A DNA stretch of 64,000 nucleotides, taken from Bacillus sp. Marseille-Q1617 (GTDB lineage Bacteria; Bacillota; Bacilli; Bacillales; Bacillaceae_B). Position 1 is the stretch's first letter, and each line of letters starts with the position of its first letter. The position numbers and the translations under genes are program-made. Location: NCBI RefSeq assembly GCF_903645295.1, contig NZ_CAHJXM010000001.1, positions 1,675,501-1,739,500 on the forward strand, read 5' to 3'. Of this stretch, positions 60,059 to 64,000 are shown piece by piece. The notes below the pieces were generated by a model. It was not told the DNA's origin and did not search any database. It saw only the letters and a program-made list of their open reading frames with translations.

Positions 60059-60103
60059 CAATTACATAACAACAAAGAATTTATAGAATTTAGGTGAAAC
60101 ATA

Positions 60104-62476
60104 TTGGCAAAACGAAAAAAACGAAAGAAGCGTTCTTCAACAAGTGCTTCTCTGAAACAAACGATCAAATATGAGATTACCGGACTGGCTCTAATGGCAT
60201 TAAGTTTGATCTCCATCATAGAGCTTGGAGCAGTGGGAAAGGCATTCGTGTATTTCTTTCGGTTTTTTCTTGGGGAATGGTATATGGCTGCATTATTATG
60301 GGTCATCTATATTGCAGGCTACCTGATGATTAAAAGGGAAGTCCCTTTATTATTCAGCAGACGGTTACTAGGACTTTATATTATTATCGCAAGTTTTTTA
60401 CTTTTAAGTCATGTGAAATTATTTGATTTATTGTCCAATAACGGGATGTTTGAAAATCCCAGTGTCATCATGAACACGTGGGATTTATACTGGATGGATG
60501 TGAATGGAGAGACCAGTACCTCAGATCTTGGGGGAGGGATGATCGGCAGTATCTTATTTGCCGTTTCATATTTCCTGTTTGATTCACAGGGTGCCCGGAT
60601 TGTGAGTGCAACCTTTATTTTGATAGGGATCATCCTGGTAACGGGAAAGTCACTTGGCGAGGTATTGGGAAAAATCGGATCTCGTTTTCGGGTGTTTTTG
60701 AGCGGCCAATGGGCTGCTTTCAAAAGTGACATGAATGATTGGAAGGAATCCAAAGGAAAGAAAAAAGCAGAAAAACAACAGAAAGCAAAAACTGCAGAGA
60801 AAAAGAAAGATGCAGCTGATGATCAGGAAGATGTGCAGGAAGAAGAGAAAATTGAGCCTATCATCTCAAATTTTGCGGAAAGAGCTTACGGGGGCATACC
60901 TGGAGATAAAGAAAAAGATAAAGAGGAAGCAAGTGGCCCTATTGGTGAATCTGCAAAGCCGACAGCTCAAACACAAAACAGCAAAGTGGAAGAAGATGGA
61001 GCTGATACTACACCGCCTATCACGTTTACCGAGGTCGAAAATAAAGATTATAAACTGCCTTCGCTGGCATTATTAAAAAGCCCTAAACAGACCGATCAAA
61101 GCAATGAGTATCAATTGATACATGCCAATGCCGCAAAGCTGGAAAGGACATTTCAAAGCTTCGGTGTCAAAGCTAAAGTGACCCAGGTTCATCTCGGTCC
61201 CGCGGTAACCAAGTATGAAGTCCATCCGGATGTCGGAGTCAAGGTAAGCAGAATTGTAAATTTGAGCGATGACCTGGCTTTAGCATTAGCTGCAAAAGAC
61301 ATTCGAATAGAGGCACCGATCCCCGGAAAGTCAGCTATCGGGATCGAAGTACCGAATTCTGAAGTCGCAATGGTTTCTTTACGGGAGGTACTTGAGTCTA
61401 AGCAGCATAATAAACCTGAATCCAAACTTCAAATTGGGCTTGGGAGAGACATAACAGGTGAAGCAGTACTGGCTGAGCTGAATAAGATGCCTCACCTGCT
61501 TGTTGCCGGGGCAACAGGAAGCGGGAAGAGTGTATGCATCAACGGCATCATTACAAGTATATTGATGCGTGCAAAACCCCACGAAGTAAAATTGATGATG
61601 ATCGATCCGAAGATGGTAGAATTAAATGTTTACAATGGAGTGCCGCATCTGCTTGCACCTGTCGTCACTGATGCAAAAAAAGCGTCACAGGCATTAAAGA
61701 AGGTTGTCAGTGAGATGGAACGGCGTTATGAATTATTTTCACACACAGGTACAAGGAATATTGAAGGATACAACGAATATGTAAGAAGACAGAATGCAGA
61801 GAATGAAGAAAAGCAGCCATTACTTCCGTACATTGTGGTTATTGTTGATGAATTGGCTGACTTGATGATGGTAGCCTCGAACGATGTTGAGGATGCAATC
61901 ACCAGACTTGCCCAAATGGCTCGAGCAGCGGGAATCCATTTAATTATCGCTACCCAGAGGCCTTCTGTGGATGTCATTACCGGCGTGATCAAAGCGAATA
62001 TACCTTCCCGTATTGCCTTTGCTGTATCTTCGCAAACGGATTCCAGAACCATATTGGACTCCGGGGGGGCTGAAAAGCTATTAGGCCGCGGAGATATGCT
62101 GTTCATGCCTGTCGGCGCTTCCAAGCCGACAAGGGTCCAGGGCGCATTTTTATCCGATGAAGAAGTGGAGGAAGTAGTGGATTTCGTGATATCACAACAA
62201 AAAGCGCAATATCAGGAAGAAATGATTCCTGATGATGTACCTGAAGAAGCAGGCAGCGGGGAAGCGGAGGATGAATTGTATAACGATGCTGTTCAATTGA
62301 TTGCCGAAATGCAAACTGCTTCAGTTTCCATGCTTCAGCGCAGATTCAGAATTGGATATACAAGGGCTGCTCGTTTAATAGACGAAATGGAAGTAAGAGG
62401 AGTAGTCGGTCCATATGAAGGAAGCAAGCCCAGGACTGTGCTGGTCGGTAAACCTTCTGAAGAACAAAACGCATAA
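60104..62476 (+). CDS. spoIIIE: DNA translocase SpoIIIE (FtsK family)
   Basis: SpoIIIE pumps the chromosome into the forespore and clears DNA from septa. The start is TTG after TAGGTGAAA. The 790-residue product has a basic N terminus and four membrane segments (about 25-190). A K/E-rich linker (about 205-325) is followed by the alpha/beta motor with Walker [14 protein letters not shown] near residue 468 and Walker [21 protein letters not shown]. The gamma winged-helix domain at the end contains [20 protein letters not shown] and [14 protein letters not shown] terminator follows. Confidence 0.98.
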   Translation: MAKRKKRKKRSSTSASLKQTIKYEITGLALMALSLISIIELGAVGKAFVYFFRFFLGEWYMAALLWVIYIAGYLMIKREVPLLFSRRLLGLYIIIASFLLLSHVKLFDLLSNNGMFENPSVIMNTWDLYWMDVNGETSTSDLGGGMIGSILFAVSYFLFDSQGARIVSATFILIGIILVTGKSLGEVLGKIGSRFRVFLSGQWAAFKSDMNDWKESKGKKKAEKQQKAKTAEKKKDAADDQEDVQEEEKIEPIISNFAERAYGGIPGDKEKDKEEASGPIGESAKPTAQTQNSKVEEDGADTTPPITFTEVENKDYKLPSLALLKSPKQTDQSNEYQLIHANAAKLERTFQSFGVKAKVTQVHLGPAVTKYEVHPDVGVKVSRIVNLSDDLALALAAKDIRIEAPIPGKSAIGIEVPNSEVAMVSLREVLESKQHNKPESKLQIGLGRDITGEAVLAELNKMPHLLVAGATGSGKSVCINGIITSILMRAKPHEVKLMMIDPKMVELNVYNGVPHLLAPVVTDAKKASQALKKVVSEMERRYELFSHTGTRNIEGYNEYVRRQNAENEEKQPLLPYIVVIVDELADLMMVASNDVEDAITRLAQMARAAGIHLIIATQRPSVDVITGVIKANIPSRIAFAVSSQTDSRTILDSGGAEKLLGRGDMLFMPVGASKPTRVQGAFLSDEEVEEVVDFVISQQKAQYQEEMIPDDVPEEAGSGEAEDELYNDAVQLIAEMQTASVSMLQRRFRIGYTRAARLIDEMEVRGVVGPYEGSKPRTVLVGKPSEEQNA

Positions 62477-62497
62477 ATGAATTAGTTTGTGACAACG

Positions 62498-62537
62498 AGT
62501 GAAGTTATCCTTAAAAAAGGGAGCTTCACTTTTTTTA
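62498..62537 (+). terminator. Intrinsic terminator after spoIIIE
   Basis: AGTGAAG (62498-62504) pairs with CTTCACT (62524-62530) across an A-rich loop, then TTTTTTT. Confidence 0.85.
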
Positions 62538-62738
62538 TGCGGTTTCATAACGGATCTTTTGCAAAATTGACGGGGAAGCGTCATTGCTGTTGGAAAATTA
62601 GATTTAAAGGGGAAAAATGACCCGCTCATTAAGAGTAACAATAAAGATGTCCGTTGAATGAATCTATAGATTACTAAATCAAAGTACATTAAAATAAACG
62701 CTTCATTTTCTTGTATTCTAGTTTATCCACCAATGTGA

Positions 62739-62760
62739 TATACTATTAAAAGCGTTTACA
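62739..62760 (+). promoter_or_regulatory. Possible promoter with overlapping cre-like site
   Basis: TGATATACT (extended -10, hexamer at 62739-62744) is followed by TAAAAGCGTTTACA (62747-62760). The latter differs from the CcpA cre consensus TGWNANCGNTNWCA at one position. The 561-base gap between spoIIIE and the GntR gene has no protein gene that I can support; this promoter is about 280 bases before the GntR gene. Confidence 0.4.
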
Positions 62761-62940
62761 TTCAGAAGATAATTATTTCAATAATGTAATAACAAGCCGT
62801 GTGAAGTGATGAAATGTAAAAACGGAGTAAAATTTGTCATGTAAATATGAAATAATACCTCTGTTTCTCCTATTAATTACCATTTTTATTTTCAGAATTG
62901 TCTTATTGGTCTTTTTTTTCGACAAAATCACATAATGCTA

Positions 62941-62969
62941 TTTATTTATTAAAAGAAAAGTGTTATAGT
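62941..62969 (+). promoter_or_regulatory. Promoter of the GntR-type gene
   Basis: TTTATT (62941-62946) and TATAGT (62964-62969) are 17 bases apart, with TG at 62961-62962 making an extended -10. Confidence 0.55.
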
Positions 62970-62993
62970 ATTTTCGATTAGTAGGAAAGATAT

Positions 62994-63011
62994 ACATCAG
63001 AGGTCTGATGT
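62994..63011 (+). promoter_or_regulatory. Perfect palindrome, likely operator of the GntR regulator
   Basis: ACATCAGAGGTCTGATGT is two perfect 8-bp arms around GG. It lies about 25 bases after the -10 and 27 bases before the GTG start, a usual place for autoregulatory repression by GntR/HutC-family proteins. Confidence 0.65.
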
Positions 63012-63037
63012 CTTGAGAAAATTTGGTGGTGGTTCCA

Positions 63038-63763
63038 GTGACGATAAAAACAGACAATCGACATTTATACTTACAAGTTATTGACCGTTTGAAAAAGGAT
63101 ATTGATGCAGGAGTTTATAAAGAAAAAGAAAAACTTCCGTCTGAATTTGATCTTTCCAAACAACTGGGTGTTTCTAGAGCGACCCTCAGGGAAGCGTTAA
63201 GAATCCTTGAGGAAGAAAGTGTCATTATACGCCGGCATGGTGTAGGAACCTTTGTAAACGCTAAACCCCTGTTCACTTCAGGGATTGAGCAATTGAACAG
63301 TGTTTCCAACATGATTAAGCAGGCAGGAATGGAGCCAGGAACCATTTTCTTAAGCTCAACTACTCAAGAAGCAACTGAGGATGATGTTAAGAGGTTTCAA
63401 AGTGAAGAAGAGGAAAACATTATTCTGGTCGAACGCGTTCGGACAGCTAACGGCGAACCGGTAGTGTACTGTGTGGACAAGATTCCTGAAAGAGTCTTAA
63501 CAAGGAATTTCACGCATGAAGACAATTCGATATTCTCTGTATTGGAAAACCGCGAGAATAGAAGAATCACACATGCCGTCGCCCAGATCGAACCAATGGG
63601 ATACCATGATAAAATTTCACCGATCCTGAATTGCGAGCCCGAAACGGCATTACTCGTACTCAAACAAATGCACTTTGATGAGAATGATGAGCCGATATTG
63701 TACTCAGTGAACTATTTCAGATCAGACAAATTCAGCTTCCATGTTTTAAGAAAACGTGTCTAG
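63038..63763 (+). CDS. ymfC: GntR-family (HutC/YmfC-type) transcriptional regulator
   Basis: The 241-residue protein has an N-terminal winged helix (residues 1-70) with the recognition segment [20 protein letters not shown], and a C-terminal UTRA-type effector domain (about 90-240). I use GTG 63038, which follows GGTGGTGG and gives the opening [19 protein letters not shown] seen in Bacillus YmfC; the TTG at 63023 precedes that site. No terminator separates it from the BMP lipoprotein gene 50 bases downstream, which it may control. The effector is unknown. Confidence 0.9.
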   Translation: MTIKTDNRHLYLQVIDRLKKDIDAGVYKEKEKLPSEFDLSKQLGVSRATLREALRILEEESVIIRRHGVGTFVNAKPLFTSGIEQLNSVSNMIKQAGMEPGTIFLSSTTQEATEDDVKRFQSEEEENIILVERVRTANGEPVVYCVDKIPERVLTRNFTHEDNSIFSVLENRENRRITHAVAQIEPMGYHDKISPILNCEPETALLVLKQMHFDENDEPILYSVNYFRSDKFSFHVLRKRV

Positions 63764-63813
63764 CAAACAATCTTTCTACTAATTGATAACAACAAATTTG
63801 GGGGGTACTCTAG

Positions 63814-64000
63814 GTGAAAAAGCGTAAATTCGGTTTAGCGCTGTCTTTTGTTCTTGCAGCAGGTACAATTTTAGGTGCATGTGGATCAAGCGAGAAAGAA
63901 GAAGGTGCATCTAGTGGTGATGGCAAGAGTAAAGAAGATCAATTTACTGTAGCAATGGTTACGGATGTTGGTGGAGTAGATGATAAATCATTCAACCAAT
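63814..64000 (+). CDS. BMP-family substrate-binding lipoprotein, 5' part
   Basis: The gene is cut by the window end; 62 codons are visible. GTG 63814 follows TTGGGGGGTACTC. A lipoprotein signal peptide is clear: [19 protein letters not shown], with lipobox LGAC and lipidated Cys23. A serine/glycine/acidic linker is followed by [19 protein letters not shown], the family hallmark of BMP/Med/NupN-type nucleoside-binding proteins of ABC importers. A nucleoside ligand is inferred from the family. Confidence 0.92.
   Translation, partial: MKKRKFGLALSFVLAAGTILGACGSSEKEEGASSGDGKSKEDQFTVAMVTDVGGVDDKSFNQ

Overview
The window is chromosomal DNA of a low-GC, motile, endospore-forming member of the Bacillaceae. 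Every gene lies on the + strand. The gene order matches the Bacillus subtilis fla/che to spoIIIE segment almost gene for gene. Dipicolinate synthase (dpaA/dpaB), a SpoIIIE-type translocase, PolC, RNase J2 and SwrB/SwrD-like proteins all fit this placement. I cannot name the genus from the sequence alone; a relative of B. subtilis outside the subtilis group is likely, because the gene after the ymfC-like GntR regulator is a BMP-family lipoprotein.

Bases 1-23726 hold the distal two thirds of a fla/che operon: fliH (cut by the window start), fliI, fliJ, ylxF, fliK, flgD, a TIGR02530-type gene, flgE, swrD, fliL, fliM, fliY, cheY, fliO, fliP, fliQ, fliR, flhB, flhA, flhF, flhG, cheB, cheA, cheW, cheC, cheD, sigD, a small unrecognised gene and swrB. 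Many genes overlap by ATGA-type junctions. They encode the flagellar export apparatus, hook assembly, the C-ring switch, placement control, chemotaxis signalling and the sigma factor that drives late flagellar genes.

Bases 23727-33676 hold translation and envelope genes: rpsB, tsf, pyrH, frr, uppS, cdsA, dxr, rseP and proS. polC follows (33779-38098). Bases 38099-48299 hold the nusA-infB cluster (rimP, nusA, rnpM, ylxQ, infB, ylxP, rbfA), then truB, ribF, rpsO and pnp. Bases 48426-56514 hold ylxY, mlpA, ymxH, then dipicolinate and lysine-branch synthesis (dpaA, dpaB, asd, dapG, dapA). The window closes with rnjB, tepA, ylzJ, spoIIIE, a GntR regulator and the start of a BMP-type lipoprotein gene.

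The coding content is ordinary. The interesting material is between genes: (i) two nearly identical composite repeats of about 320 bp (51106-51426, 58451-58766) bounded by a 17-nt inverted repeat, plus a diverged core copy carrying an extra hairpin (27228-27482); (ii) a roughly 220-nt hairpin-rich leader before pnp; (iii) likely leaders before rpsB, rimP and rpsO; (iv) a perfect 8-bp-arm palindrome between a promoter and the GntR gene; (v) dispersed terminator-like hairpins sharing a GGGCTGA/TCAGCCC theme, one apparently degenerate and lying inside the flagellar operon. No CRISPR array, tRNA, rRNA, prophage or protein-coding insertion sequence was seen.
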